A stretch of 64,000 nucleotides of DNA, taken from positions 1 through 64,000 of the forward strand of contig JANBPK010000773.1 of the NCBI GenBank assembly GCA_027579435.1. The letters are read 5' to 3'. The stretch comes from Candolleomyces eurysporus (taxonomy: Eukaryota > Basidiomycota > Agaricomycetes > Agaricales > Psathyrellaceae). The notes below the pieces were generated by a model, which was not told the origin of the DNA, searched no databases, and worked only from the letters and a program-made list of their open reading frames with translations. A program made the translations under genes and the position numbers. Below, piece after piece: positions 10,435 to 22,265 of the stretch (its first letter is position 1; every line of letters starts with the position of its first letter).

Positions 10435-13400
10435 ATGGCTAAAACGGCCTCTCTGTCGATTGCGATTGGAATACTTCAAGCAGTGAACACGGCCGCGGAC
10501 GTCTTTCCCCCACTGAAGACAGTCACCAACGCTGCGTTATTTGTTGCTCAGACAGCCGATGTACGTTTGCTCCAACCCTTCTCCACGACCGCCTCGATGA
10601 TTAATACGCCTATTGTTAGTCCTTCCACACCAACAAAGAAGATTGGACGAGGTTATCGTCATACGTTCAAATCTATGTTGCTGCTCTTCTGAAGCATATT
10701 GGCGAAGACAGCGACCCCATGGTGGACGACTGGAAGGAGAGTCTCCTGAGCTTGGACAGGTACGATGCAAAACTTGAGATGATATATTTTGATCATCTCT
10801 CTCCTTCGTAGATCGCTGCAAGAGATTCAGGAAAAGATATCTGAGCTGCGCAGCGAAACATTTTTGAAGAGGCTATGGAGATATTTCAAGACAAGGGGGC
10901 AATTTGTCAAAGATCTCCAGCGAGATTTTGACGATGCTATAAAGCTGTGTAATGTACGGGCTATAGTGTCTCGCTCACCCGAGCCCACTCACTCATTTAC
11001 CCCCGAAGTTTCGAGCATCGCTGATGACGACGTCCGAGGTGGTGAAGCATCTCCAGCAGGGAGATCCCAACAAGACGATTGAGTCGTTGTTACAGAAGTT
11101 CAAGGACGATATCGGTACGCTGCGCCTCTCCAGTCGTACTGAACCCGTTGGCATTGACGACTTATCTAGCCTTCGATAATGACCGTATCGAGAGCTTACG
11201 ACAGCTTCCAGATGCACGAGGTGCTTCTTGGGACTCGAGTCGCACCTGCCTGCTTGGGACTCGAATGCCTCACCTGAAGGAGATAGAAACGTGGATCGCC
11301 AATTGTACTACCCGTGATACTCCTGAGATTCTCCTCATCGCAGATCCCATGGGTAGCGGAAAGTCAACCTTAGCCCATTCGATCTGCCAGGAGGCCCAGC
11401 GAAAGCGTTGGCTGGTCACGTCTTTCTTCTTCTCTCAACTCAGAGGGGAGGAAGTGACGTCTCGACACCTCTTCGGCTCGCTTATCCGAGGTTTTTGTCG
11501 TGTCAACAAAGCGACCGGAGACACCATCGCCCGGATACTTCGAGATGATGCCACCCTTTTGGATGCCTCTCCAACTCGACAATTCCAAGAAATCATACTT
11601 CCCATTTGTCCTCTCCTTCCTACATCTGTTCCTTTGGTGGTCGTTGTGGACGCCCTGGATGAAGGGTGCGATACGGAGCTCCTACAGATTTTGCGCGATG
11701 GCGTCCCCTTGCTCCCCGCAAACCTCTGTATCATTGTCACATCGCGACCGGAGGACAGTGTCATGTCGTGGCTCGAGCACCATTCGCACATTCAACTGCT
11801 ATCCCTTTCGCTCATCCGGGGTAACGACACCCAACAAGACATTGAAAAGCATATCCATAACAAGTTTCGGTATCCTCCCTTCGACAACACCGTCTTTCCA
11901 CCCCAACTCATCCAGGATTTCGTGCACCGATCCGAAGGCCTGTTTTTGTGGGTCGACGTCATCCTCGAATACATAAAGCCATTCTTCCATTGCGATGAAG
12001 CCCTCAGAGAAATCATCGACAGCAGTGCTGGAACGCCCGCCGAACTACTTGATGCAGAGCTGAAGGTGTTTGCTTTGTACGAACAAATTCTTTCGAAGCT
12101 TATGTGGAAGGATAAAGTTCTCGTGCGAGCGTACAAAGCTTTCATGGGCTCTGTAGTGACGGCCAAGGAACCACTATCCATCAATGCCCTCGTTTTACTA
12201 TTTTCGTACGATCAGCCCGTCGACGGGGACACGATGGTCAAAGTCGCGAACAGGTTACGATCGCTGTTAAACGATTTCTCCCCCGACACTCGCGAGGAAC
12301 CCATTCGACTCCTGCATGCCTCCGTCCGGGAGTACCTTTCCCAGCATATTCCCAACACAAAACCGTACTACCTTGATATCGAAGAGTGCAATTGTGTTAT
12401 GGCCAAACTCACCCTTTCTACTATCGACAACGAGATAAGGGCTCACGTTCCTCCCCTTGGTTATCTCTCAGGGGAATGGGACATTGACATCTTCCACGTC
12501 CCTCCCAAACTTCCTCCTATCCCGCCTGGTAGCATCTCGGAGCAACTGTCATATTCATGCAGGTTTTTCATTGACCATACGATCCAATCCGGCGGAGTCA
12601 AAGAACTAGCCCCGCTCTGGCGGTTACACGAAGTCTTATCTTGCCATGCTCAAGCTGTCATCGAGCTTACAGCCGCGATGGGGTCAACCACCAATCTGGG
12701 CCATTTGAGGTCGTGGGTCAAGGTATGCCGCCATCTTTCATTCATAGCGTTTTCGAGCTGATTGATGACCACTCTGGGTCAGGATACCTTTCCCTCTACG
12801 TTCAGCAAGATCTTCGACGACCTTGACCCCTTGCTCTCGAAATATTTGTATGACATCGTATCTTACCTCCGTGGGAGGGTTGGTCGCCAAAAAGAAGCTT
12901 TGCTTGTTGTTCAAGCGGCCAGGGCCATTTGTCATCGGCTCATAGACAAGTATGGCAGCCGTTACATGTTGCATCTAGCTCGGTGCATGAACATGGAGGG
13001 GCTCTGTCTAGGGGACTTGGAGCGCGACGAGGAGGCACTGGCAACTCTGGAGGAAGCAGTGAAAATTATCGAGGAGCTAGCCGGGAATTACTCAGGAATA
13101 TATGAACCGGACCTCGCTCGAGCGCTCAATAATCTCTCAAGGCAGCTGGGAGTGTTTAGTAGGAATGAGGAGAGTCTCCAACATACCGAAAAAGCGCTGG
13201 AGATATATAGGCGCCTCTCTCAAGATCAACCGAACCTATACGAGCCGTTCGTTGGGTGGTCTCTTGTCAGCGTTGCTTATCGTTTGCTTGAGATGGGTAG
13301 GCTAGACGAGGCAACGCCTGCCATACAAGAGGGACTACGAATATACCGCAGCCTAGCAGATCGAGATCATGAAACATTCGACCAGTATGTCTCGTCTGCG

Positions 13401-14219
13401 TTACATATATCGTCCATCATGCTGGACCAGATGGGTAGGCACCCCGTCGAGTCGATCGTGCCATTGTTGGACGCCGTCGGGACGTACCTTCGGTTGGTCA
13501 AGGCGAATCCAGAATTATTTGAACCAAATCTCGCCGCATGTTTGGGGACCCTTTCAATCCGGTTCATTCAGCTGGAAAAATGGCAAGAGGCCTTTGAAGC
13601 CACAGAAAAAGCCGTGCCAATTTACCGTCGACTCGCCCTCCGCGAACCCGAACTCTACGAAGGGAAGTTGTCGGACGCCCTCGACGGTTTGTGCACATGC
13701 CTTGTTGGCCTCGGGCGAGACGACGATGCACTAGTCGCTATCGACGAGTCGATCGATTTGACCAGAAAGCTTCTCGAGCACAAGTCGATGCTCACCTTGG
13801 AATCCCATCTCGCATACTCCCTCCACGAGCGCCATCTCGTTCTGAAAAACTTGAATCGATACGGCGAGAGCCTCAGGTGCTTGGAAGAGTCAGTCGATGT
13901 TCACCGTCGAATCTTCGAAGCCCACCCCACTCAAATGCACGCCTCGAACCTCGGAAAGGCACTGGACAACCTATGCGCGCTTTATCATTCATTGGGACGG
14001 GATGAGAACGCATCACTCATCCGGGAGGAAGCCGTCGAACTTCACCAAATGGCGGGAGACTGGACTCGGTACGCTCAAGCATCGACGGGTGCATTGGCAA
14101 GCCAGGTACCCCTATCCGAACTCATAATGGGCAGCAACGGTTATGAATTGCCGCGCACAGCCGAGTATCGAGGTCTTTTGGGGGTACATGGGACCCAATC
14201 CAGCCATCGTACTTGGTGA
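10435..14219 (+). CDS. NLR-like protein: helical N-terminus, NACHT, TPR
   Basis: Exons 10435-10560, 10620-10759, 10812-10953, 11009-11114, 11170-12722 and 12783-14219 sum to 3504 nt, giving 1167 aa. Residues 1 to about 180 are helical (ILQAVNTAADVFPPLKTVTN...) and resemble the N-terminal bundle of agaricomycete NACHT proteins that is often compared with the MLKL/HeLo-type four-helix domain; that assignment is inference. The linker GASWDSSRTCLLGTR is typical of fungal NACHT proteins. The NACHT core has Walker A MGSGKST (Lys236), Walker B VVVVDALDE (Asp332, Asp335, Glu336) and sensor IIVTSRPE. From about residue 690 the protein consists of TPR-like helical pairs (for example EEALATLEEAVKIIEELA). 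Such STAND proteins act as oligomerising sensors in fungal non-self recognition and programmed cell death; the ligand is unknown. It is divergent from a CHAT relic. Confidence 0.9.
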
Positions 14220-14770
14220 AAAATGCTCCAGATCAAGGTAGCAGGGATCAAAGTTCTATGCCCTTCAATCGTCCTGGGCAGTTTGTCGTATGAATCTATA
14301 CGTAGTATACCCGTCTGTGATTCTTGGAATTTTATACCAGTTCGGCATCGACTCGGAACGGACCCGATCTTACAAGCCCATTGAGGCTATGCGACGACGG
14401 CTCCTTCGCCCCGTCAACGTGGCTGTGCGGACAAAAGGAGGTTATTGACGTCGCCCTGATCAGCAGAAGCTTTCTTGGGTGGCCTGGAACGAATTCTTAA
14501 GGCTACAACGATGCACCGCAAGGCAATCTCAGGCCGTTGCGCAGTAAGCCAACCCTTCGGCTGACATGCTAATGGTGCTTCTGGCTGTGAGGAGCGGAGG
14601 CAAACGTTCCGTCCACATGCGAAGATCGATGGCCTCCTATGTATATATAGTTGAGGCTTAAGCTTTACCAGCCTCCTCAACTTCCTGATCCTCCCCGACG
14701 TCCTTAGTTTTCTTTTACCCTTTTGTTTCTGTCGCTTTCAGTGGTCCCGTCATCTACTTTCGCCGACATC
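14220..14770 (+). promoter_or_regulatory. Intergenic region with TATA box
   Basis: A tatatatag element at 14642-14649 lies about 122 nt before the ATG at 14771, followed by a pyrimidine-rich leader (14690-14760) typical of fungal transcription starts. Nothing else is recognised. Confidence 0.5.
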
Positions 14771-15594
14771 ATGTCGATCCCTAACGTCACCATCCAAACC
14801 CAACGTCCATTTTCCGAGAAGCCACCATCGCTCTCGCAACAGGGGTACAAAATGCACCCCGCCCCATCTCTTTACTCGTCGAAGGAAATCTCTACCCATC
14901 AGAGCGAGTATGACAGCGAATCGGGCCACAGGATGGACCACGGTGCTTGCCCCCACCGGCGAGCTTGCCGCTCTCGACGATACTTCCTGCCAATAATGGC
15001 CGCCGGGATCATCATCATTAGCCTCATCGCACTGGCCACGTTCTCGTGCACGGGTACCGACCTCAGCGCCTGGCTCGCGGGTTTAACGACGGGTGGAGGA
15101 GGAGATCTTGTTCGTCGCGCTGCAGAAACGGGTGCGAGCGCAGCTACGGACGCTGGCAGCGGCAGCGGCAATAATCCGATCGTGGACAAGAAATGTGAGT
15201 GTCGCGGTGTCGTTCTACTACTAGCATCTCGTCGAACGAGACTCTCACCATGCTTCAATTCCTCTCAATCGAACAGATTACCTGATTATCATCTTCGTTG
15301 GCTTGGTATTGGTGCTTTTCGCGGGTATCATGCTCAGCGCGTGGTGCTGCAAAGGTAAGCCAGAAGTTCCGAAAGAAGCGTTCGAACAAAGGCTGATGGT
15401 CATTGCAGGAGCATTCAGAAACCCGTTGTGCTGCCCTTGTTATCTCTGCGCCTGCTGTGGAGGTCTCGGTAAGTGTGATGCTAAGGTGTGTTGGAACAAT
15501 GACACTAACATGAATTCGATAAATAGCTTGCTTGGAATGTATTGGTTGTGGTCTGTGTGCAGAAGGCTTCGAGCAGCTGGCGCAAGATGGTTAG
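14771..15594 (+). CDS. Small two-TM protein with cysteine-rich tail
   Basis: ATG at 14771 starts MSIPNVTIQTQRPFSEKPPS. The first exon encodes a polar Ser/Pro-rich N-terminus, an arginine-rich stretch (RRACRSRRYF) and a hydrophobic segment (MAAGIIIISLIALATF), then a Gly/Ala-rich loop. Three introns with proper GT-AG ends join a second hydrophobic segment (YLIIIFVGLVLVLFAGIM) and a cysteine-dense tail (CCKGAFRNPLCCPCYLCACC, then LACLECIGCGLCAEG), ending at TAG 15592-15594. The product is about 190 aa. The tail could bind metal or be palmitoylated at the membrane; this is inference. I do not recognise the family. A TATA box lies 122 nt upstream. Confidence 0.65.
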
Positions 15595-18538
15595 GTCGGG
15601 TGACTATGAGACCCTGTCTTGGACGGCCCAGTATGTAGCGGTGTACGAATACGAAGATCTGTAAACGGTTACAGCCACGGACACTCACCAAGGACGCTTG
15701 AAATCCACCCTATCTGTAATAGTAATAGACACAGCGTGGCAGAACTGGAATCGAAAAACCGTCAATTCCGGGCCAATGCCGGAATTCGCAGGGGATTATC
15801 ACTGAATTGGCTTCGTTGGAATCGCCACTATGTCAATCCTCGTAGAATTTCAGAATAGACTCAAGATTCTCATGCAAATGACTGAGCTCAATTTCCTTCA
15901 GATTGCCAACCAGACAATCCGCGAGTGGCATCGTAATTAACCTCGAAATGAACCATAATCGCCATCAGTTTATAATTATAGGTCAGTGACGTGGGTTGCC
16001 TCTTGTCGTTCGCTGCTCAAACCAGTCCACTTGCGCTGCCACAACGCTCTAATAGTCTGCTACGATGGATGCTAGCCACGATTCTGGGTCTCCACAGTTC
16101 TGTATGACCTCGGATCCAGCTGAGGTTGAGCTGGAGCAGTGTACATGTTTGCTCTCGGATACCTAGCCTTTGACCCGTGCTATGCACGGTGGGAGACAAA
16201 TTGAGTACTGTACATGACTGTAGGGAAGCAATGAGTTTCGGAGCGTTACATTTCTGGAACGGCACCGGCCGTTAGGCGTTACATTTCTAGACTCAGGCCC
16301 CAAGATCTGCCTATCTCCTCCCAAACCGTCGATACCCGCAAATCTTTGACAACGGTTGCACTTATAACTATCCGCAAGGATTCGAAAATCGACGTTTGAG
16401 AATGCCTCCAAGTCTGCTCCTTGTCTTGACTGACTCTAACATTTCTAGCAAAACTACAATGCCAGGAGTACACCCCACTGCAAGAGGCATCCTGCAGGCT
16501 CTGTATACTCCTAGAACGAGTAGGCCTATACAGGGGCTGGCGACCAGATAAGGGCCTGAGATGAGGAGCTTAGTAGAAGTGAGGTTTGCTGCTCTTGCCC
16601 TCAGCAAAGGATTCATGCTGGGAGGGGTGATTAACAATAAGGATCAATAGGACAATGCTCCCAGTGCACATCTCATACTGGAAGCAGGTGGGGGCCAATG
16701 AATTGATCGAAAGATGCTCTCAGGAGCATCTTCACACTGCTAGAAGATTGGGTAAAAAGGAACACTATATAACGACACTTCTACTGAGGCCTCACAGCGG
16801 GGGGGTGGTTAGGGGCAGTAGGAGTCAATAGAACGATGCCCCCAGAAACATTTTCCTTCTTGGAGGAGACAAAGACTGAGGAGAAAATGCTCACAGCAAG
16901 GTTTTCGAGCCGGTAGAGACTGGATGCAATGGAGATCAAACTAAAAATACTACCAGCAAAAACCTTGCCCTGACAGCACCTGGGGGTGGTCGAAGAAACC
17001 AAGCAGTATATTCACACTGACAGGGCTTGAATGTGGTGCAGATAGGAATGGCCAAACTCCCGATTGCTGGAGGCGATGGGATTCAAAGAGGCGAAGCGAT
17101 ACTTTCCCGCTACAGGGGCCACCGATATCGAAAGAAGGTTCCAGAGAAGGATTTGTGTCGGGGAGTGGGTGCAAGTCATAGCAAATGAAGGTACCGAGCT
17201 CACAGCCACATTTGCGCTGGGTGCAGGCAACGTGGTCGAGGAGATGGAGCTCCCGGCAAGATCTTTATGCTCGGAGCAGGTTCAAGTTGGGGTAAGGGAT
17301 AAGAACAATAACATACCAACTCTAGCGGCAAATTCTACGTCTCTATCGCAGGTGTTCGTACCAGTCTGCGGACGCTAAAGAATGCTGCTGGAGTCTGTTG
17401 GTACAGCGAGGGTGACTTCATGTGCTATTTCAGTTCCAAAGGAGTAGCCTCGGGGACGGTGATAATTATCAGACGATGTCATGCTTTGAAATTTGAAGCC
17501 CGACGGTTACCGCGGTCGGGACTGAAAATTGAGATTGAGACGTAGCCAGGCTTGAAAGTTGAGATCGCGACGGTTTTCCAGTCTGCGATCGTCGATTCCA
17601 GCGCCCGCTAGAGCTTCGACGTTTTACTAGTTTAACTCAAAAGTCATGGGCAAGCGTGAGCCCGCCAAAGAAACGAGCGCCAGCGACCGCAGTGTCACTC
17701 AAATGTGTTGATTGAAAGAGTTGTTTCACACTTTAAGTGCAACGGCTCTCACCGTGCATCAGCACTGGCGAACTCTAGTTGGAGTATAATCACTTTGGTG
17801 TCTCACAAGTTCAGGCAAGTTCCATTTGAAGTGTGTTTTGAGAACTTTCCAATCCAGATCCCTAAAACAGCTGAAACATCCTTGAACATTTGAGAACATG
17901 ATTCCAGATGATCTTGTGAATTGAATGCAAGGTATCGTCCGTCCATCTAAGGAAATATGTGAGAGGCGGGATACGTTGTAACCTCCAAAATGAGGATATT
18001 ATACAAGACCCTTTCTGACTTCTTTGGTTCATCGTCCCCTTCCGTGAGTACCAGCAAGAAATAGCGAAGTCAAAGCGGTTCCAGGAAAAGAAGCGGAAAG
18101 CACTAGAATTTATCCATGCGCATGTTGAAGAGCAAATTTTGTAAAACAGGCCGTTGATACAAGCCACGCTAAACGATTTCGAGCTGTGATTGTAGCAAAA
18201 ATGGGAGTGTCATCTTGCAGTCGTTGTGACCTTCTACGGCAACTCAAATTATCAATAAATCTCTCTATCTACGCACAGACAGATTGAGTTTTCAAAGTTC
18301 CCTTCAGCAACATGCTCATAGTTGCGGCATTCCAGAGCTCAAGTCTTCACTTTGCGGGGGCTTGGCGTTATTCTTGAGCCAGAGCAAGCCACACTTTAGC
18401 CGTGCCGATGATTATCAGCCTACACTTTCACGGATGACGGAACGACTCTGGTGTTTGAAATAGAAGTCCAAATTAGAACTCGGTGGGTATATGAAAGCGA
18501 GAAGCAGATAGCAATTCCAAAGGTAATACCGCAAGGGC
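15595..18538. other. Long gene-poor region
   Basis: Nearly 3 kb without a convincing gene. It contains the degenerate periodic repeat at about 16440-17380 (separate entry) and a second patch of loosely repeated tgaaa(a/g)ttgaga(t) motifs around 17480-17590. Open frames in this interval are short, carry no domain and have no consistent splice extension. Confidence 0.5.
16440..17380. repeat. Degenerate ~60 nt periodic repeat
   Basis: Similar words recur at near-regular spacing: tgctcccag at 16656, tgctctcag at 16715, tgcccccag at 16837, tgctcacag at 16889, a weaker ctaccagca at about 16950, and related phrases to about 17250. Each is followed by an acatctt-like and cactgg-like element and preceded by a purine/G-rich stretch such as gggggtggt. 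Spacing is 52-64 nt. It appears to be an old, diverged minisatellite-like array. Assessed by eye only. Confidence 0.5.
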
Positions 18539-19541
18539 TCAGTACATCTCTTTCAGCTCCTCTCCAAATGCTGCCTTCACAGCCTCTAGGGCTTCGGGGC
18601 TTGCACCTCGCCGACTTGCATAAATGAGCTCCGAGTCTGCTAGCTTACTGAAATCGAGCAAGGCAATCTCCACTTTCACTCCAGGCTCGAGGCTGGTGTA
18701 ACGACCGCATCCAACACAGTAGATTTGGTTCGATGCATTATAAGCTTGCTGCAAACCCCCATGGCACTCCCTGCATAGCCAGCAATTGGATGGTACCAAG
18801 ATGATCCCATCTTTTGGCAGACTCTGCTTCCATGCCGCCGATGCAATTTTAGCAGCGGTCTCCCATCCGAGGGCGGCTGCTATATCTTCCAGAGATGTGT
18901 CTTGAAAGTCGTCAATCAACAGACCACATCCGTCGGTGAACCACGATTCAACCTTGTACATTCTCCCCAACTTGAATTTTTCGAGTTTGCTGAGGGAAAG
19001 AGACGAGATCTTCTCAATACACAGGGCTCTGACCTACTCTCACGAATCGGTAAAGTGCGCACAGTTCGGATGAATATAGAAGGCTCACTTGAGTATATCC
19101 CACATTGTCGCAAGCTTCAAGATCGCAATCCACTCCTCTTTCGATAGTTCCAACGGAGTCAAGGTCCTGATCGGAATGCCCAAAGATATTGAGCAAGATG
19201 TCGCTGCGAACGAAGGGTATGGCTCTGGGACTCACGTAGACGTGGTTAACAGCATCATGAGACTCTCAAACTCAGCATTTGAACATCCGGGTAACAGGAT
19301 AGGGTTTTCTTCAGAGGTGCCCTCGGCTTCCGACCCCTGAGGAAGCTGGAACATGTCCTTAAACGTTTGCGACCACGTTTCTAGGTGGCATCGTGGAATT
19401 CGATGCAGTGTCTCTTCGACCTGGTAGACAAGGAATAATCTTCAGATTCTGAGGGCTCGAGGACAAACATGGAGTGTTAACCTGTAAGACGACAATGTCA
19501 TAGAAAAACTTCCCCTTCTTCCGGTTATTACCACTATTCAT
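18539..19541 (-). CDS. BTB/POZ domain protein with C-terminal CxxC motifs
   Basis: Exons joined by three introns read MNSGNNRKKGKFFYDIVVLQ, then VEETLHRIPRCHLETWSQTF...KDMFQLPQG, then TLTPLELSKEEWIAILKLAT, then ALCIEKISSLSL and the terminal exon that includes KVESWFTDGCG. This order (oligomerisation-type BTB fold with FxDMFxLPQG, then EEWxxxLKLxTMW, then a KI..LA helix) is the standard agaricomycete BTB protein, about 270 aa. The C-terminal part has paired cysteines (CWLCREC and YCVGCG) that could form a zinc ribbon. BTB proteins usually dimerise and can link substrates to Cullin-3, or act as transcriptional regulators; this one's partner is unknown. The 5' flank (19542-19970) holds nothing else. 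Confidence 0.8.
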
Positions 19542-19970
19542 GGCGCCTAGTGGAGGATGGAGGTCTTAACCAAAGAGAGATTGAACAAAGCAGTAAATTA
19601 GCGCCCAACACGTCATTTCGATATGTGTGTGTGTTAGGGAGTGAAGCCAATGCCCTTGGTGGTGCAATGAGAAGAGCTTAAAAACGATGGAGCTGATTGG
19701 CTCAAAATACAGCTTTTGATTATCTGTGGAGCTTATACAAACAAAGCTATCCCGAATACGACCAATGCGACTCCTCAGTTCCTCGCTCCACATTCTATGT
19801 TGATTTTTCGTGCTCTCACCCTGCTTTTGTTGAATTATATCAAATGTATCTGAGCTATTTGGTATGACTTTGTTTGTACAGGCTCCAGCGATAAACAAAA
19901 ATTGAAAGCTGTATTTCGAGCTAACTGGCTCTATTGTTTCTTAGTTAGCTGGGCATTTGAGTAGGACTGT

Positions 19971-20371
19971 TTATTGATGCTGACCTCCTGTCAGCTCACG
20001 AAGTGGTCCAATCGGAAGTAGAGAAATTGGAGATGGTTTAGATTCATCGAAAGTTCCAGATGAGCGACGGGTAAACTCTCGAATTGTATGGGTAGCAGAA
20101 ATACTGCGATGAGGTTCCCTCACGCCTGCGCCCGGAGAGCAGGATGAAGAGGAATCCATCTGAAATCGAGATATTTATAGAGCTCAGGATACGAGAATCG
20201 TTTCAGAGAACATACCGGTCTGGTGGGATAGGGACCACCGGTGTGACGACGATGATGGTTGGAGAGAAGACACTCCTTCCCGAGCTTGTAGATGTTTGCC
20301 ATCATCAAGCACCGCCACCCGAGAGCCCAGAAGAAGAAAGAAATGAGAATGATCGTGTTAATGAGTGACAT
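19971..20371 (-). CDS. Small membrane-anchored protein, unidentified
   Basis: ATG at 20371 starts MSLINTIILISFFFWALGWR, a clear N-terminal hydrophobic anchor. One intron (gtatgttctc...gatttcag) joins PYPTRP to MDSSSSCSPGAGVREPHRSI, and the frame ends at 19971 after LRELTGGQHQ. The total is about 114 aa. The tail is Ser/Arg/Pro-rich and probably disordered. It lies just 3' of the PLC-like gene on the same strand; a separate start codon and an intervening stop suggest an independent gene rather than a terminal exon. No family recognised. Confidence 0.45.
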
Positions 20372-20444
20372 TACAGGGAACTAGAGTGAGATTAGCCTAG
20401 AGGTAGAGTATACAAGACCACTGAGCATCAATTTCCTTTCATGC

Positions 20445-21837
20445 CTAGAACCCGTTCAAGAAGTCAACAGCAGCCATAGCCTGCCCGACATTGGAGAAAT
20501 CCGTCAACACGAAATTCGGATTCTTCTCGTTCATGATCGCCGCACAATTCATCGCGTGGGTGTAGATACTGTAGATTCCGTGCGTTCGGGGAGTGTTGAG
20601 GCGGTCGGGAATCTTGAACCCTGGATGGAAGAACGGCAAGATATCGAAGTTCAGGTTGTGGTTGATCAGATACAGTTGGTCGGTCGGGGTCAGAGGACCA
20701 GCGGTACGGTCGACCGTGCAAGGGAAGCTGGCATCTGTGGGGTTATAGGGGTCCTCCCAAACCTATCAGATCGCACTGGTCGGTCATTGATCAAAAAGGC
20801 AGTGAGTGAGGAAACCACGCACCATCTTGAACTGAGGAAGGATATACTCTCGTTCTGGGTTCGTCCTATTGTCGGCGCCTTTGTCGAGGAAGACGATGAC
20901 GCGTTTGCCAGATTGGATGAACTCCCGAAGCGTTGGCCAGTCTTCGCGGGACATGACGGGTGAAGGAGGAACGTAGGCAAGATCGGCCATTCCTACGAGG
21001 AATGAGCAAGGGCTCCTCAATGCTAGAGCGAGGCGACGCACCTGTTTCCTCGAAAACTGGCTTCCAAACCTCCGATACGGAAATATTCTCGGGGTTGGTG
21101 AAGATGAACGTGAGGACCTCGTTTGGGTTCTTGTCCAACCAGGTCTTGACCGTTCGGAGGTAGTCCGCGACAGAGCCTCCATCAAAGAGCCCACAAGCTA
21201 GAAAGAGAGAGCGTTAGACATATTGAGACTAAACCCGTAAGCTGTGCCCCTACAGGTATGGCAGAAATGCAGCTTCCCGTTGTTCCTATCAGTTGTGTGC
21301 GTATGAGCGCTATAGTTCAAGCCCGGTTGCCAAATGAGCTCACATGTGGGATTGGGCTTGCAACAGACGGGCTCCGAGGTTCAATTGCTCTGTGATGTTG
21401 ACTTCTTGAGTGCGAGAGACTGGGTCGTACGACAGATATTGAGCAGACTATGGATGAACATCCGATCGAGAGAACTCACGTGCGAAAGGGTTTGTGCTGA
21501 AGGCGAAGGAGTCGTGAGCGCCGAGGAAGGTGACGTTGCCATACTTCCTGTCGCAGAGCTCAGCGTGGCCGTTGCAAACGAGTTCCTGTTCTCTGGAGGG
21601 CAAGCCATGTTACTGTCAGAAGTGCGATGCGGACGGCTCGGATTCTTACTGTCGTTCAGCCAATAGTGCTCTTGAGTGTCTGACGTCCAGGCCATAGGTT
21701 CTCAGCGACGATCGTGAAGCGATGGAAGACAGTGCTCACCTCCTAACCATCCTCCGGTCGTTCGTTGGCACAGCCAAAACCCCGACATTGACGAGAAAAG
21801 CGAAGAGAAGAGCGAGATTAAGGACCAGCCGATTCAT
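20445..21837 (-). CDS. Secreted PLC-like phosphodiesterase
   Basis: ATG at 21837 encodes a signal peptide (MNRLVLNLALLFAFLVNVGV). Several short introns join exons carrying ELVCNGHAELCDRKYGNVTF, then LGAHDSFAF with the first catalytic-type His, LSRTQEVNITEQLNLGARLL, GKLHFCHTC with the second His, DYLRTVKTWLDKNPNEVLTF, and KRVIVFLDKGAD; the gene ends at TAG 20447-20445 after VDFLNGF. This layout matches the fungal TIM-barrel family of PI-PLC X-domain-like phosphodiesterases. The family keeps the two active-site histidines, but its physiological substrate is usually unknown. An extracellular location is inferred from the signal peptide. Exon joins are by consensus and frame; about 330-340 aa. 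Confidence 0.85.
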
Positions 21838-22265
21838 AGTCGTTCTGCCAAAGTGATCAACACTAGGAGAGACTGTTTGTTGTGTATTTCAGCGCCCAGC
21901 GACTGAAATTACGAGACCAGCTCGAAGACGAGGATGACGGTGTTAAGCAAAGCCCAAGTGGATGTACACACCCGCTGAACGCTCTCCTCGGCGAGGCTGT
22001 GCTCCGAAAATAGGCGTGATGATTTGATGGGGCATTCCGAAACAGTGCTAAGACAGAAGGAAAAATACAGTAATTGTCTCAGAAGTGCTAAAATGTACAG
22101 AGCTGTACAAGGTATTATACAAACACAGGATGGCAGTACATACGTAGGCGTAGGCGGTCCAATCGTCAATGTCAAGATGAGTGAAAAGAAGCGAAGGAAA
22201 AGAAACGAGGGGCCGGGACACCTTTAATAGCGCCAACTACACGCCCAAATGAACACCCTCCGATT
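21838..22265. other. Intergenic region
   Basis: Upstream region of the PLC-like gene and 3' flank of the fasciclin gene, both on the minus strand. Only short chance frames are present. Confidence 0.4.

Noticed and set aside
19566..19898. 110-aa minus-strand frame upstream of the BTB gene
   Set aside because: Occupies the BTB promoter position, has no recognisable domain, and ends just before the BTB start.
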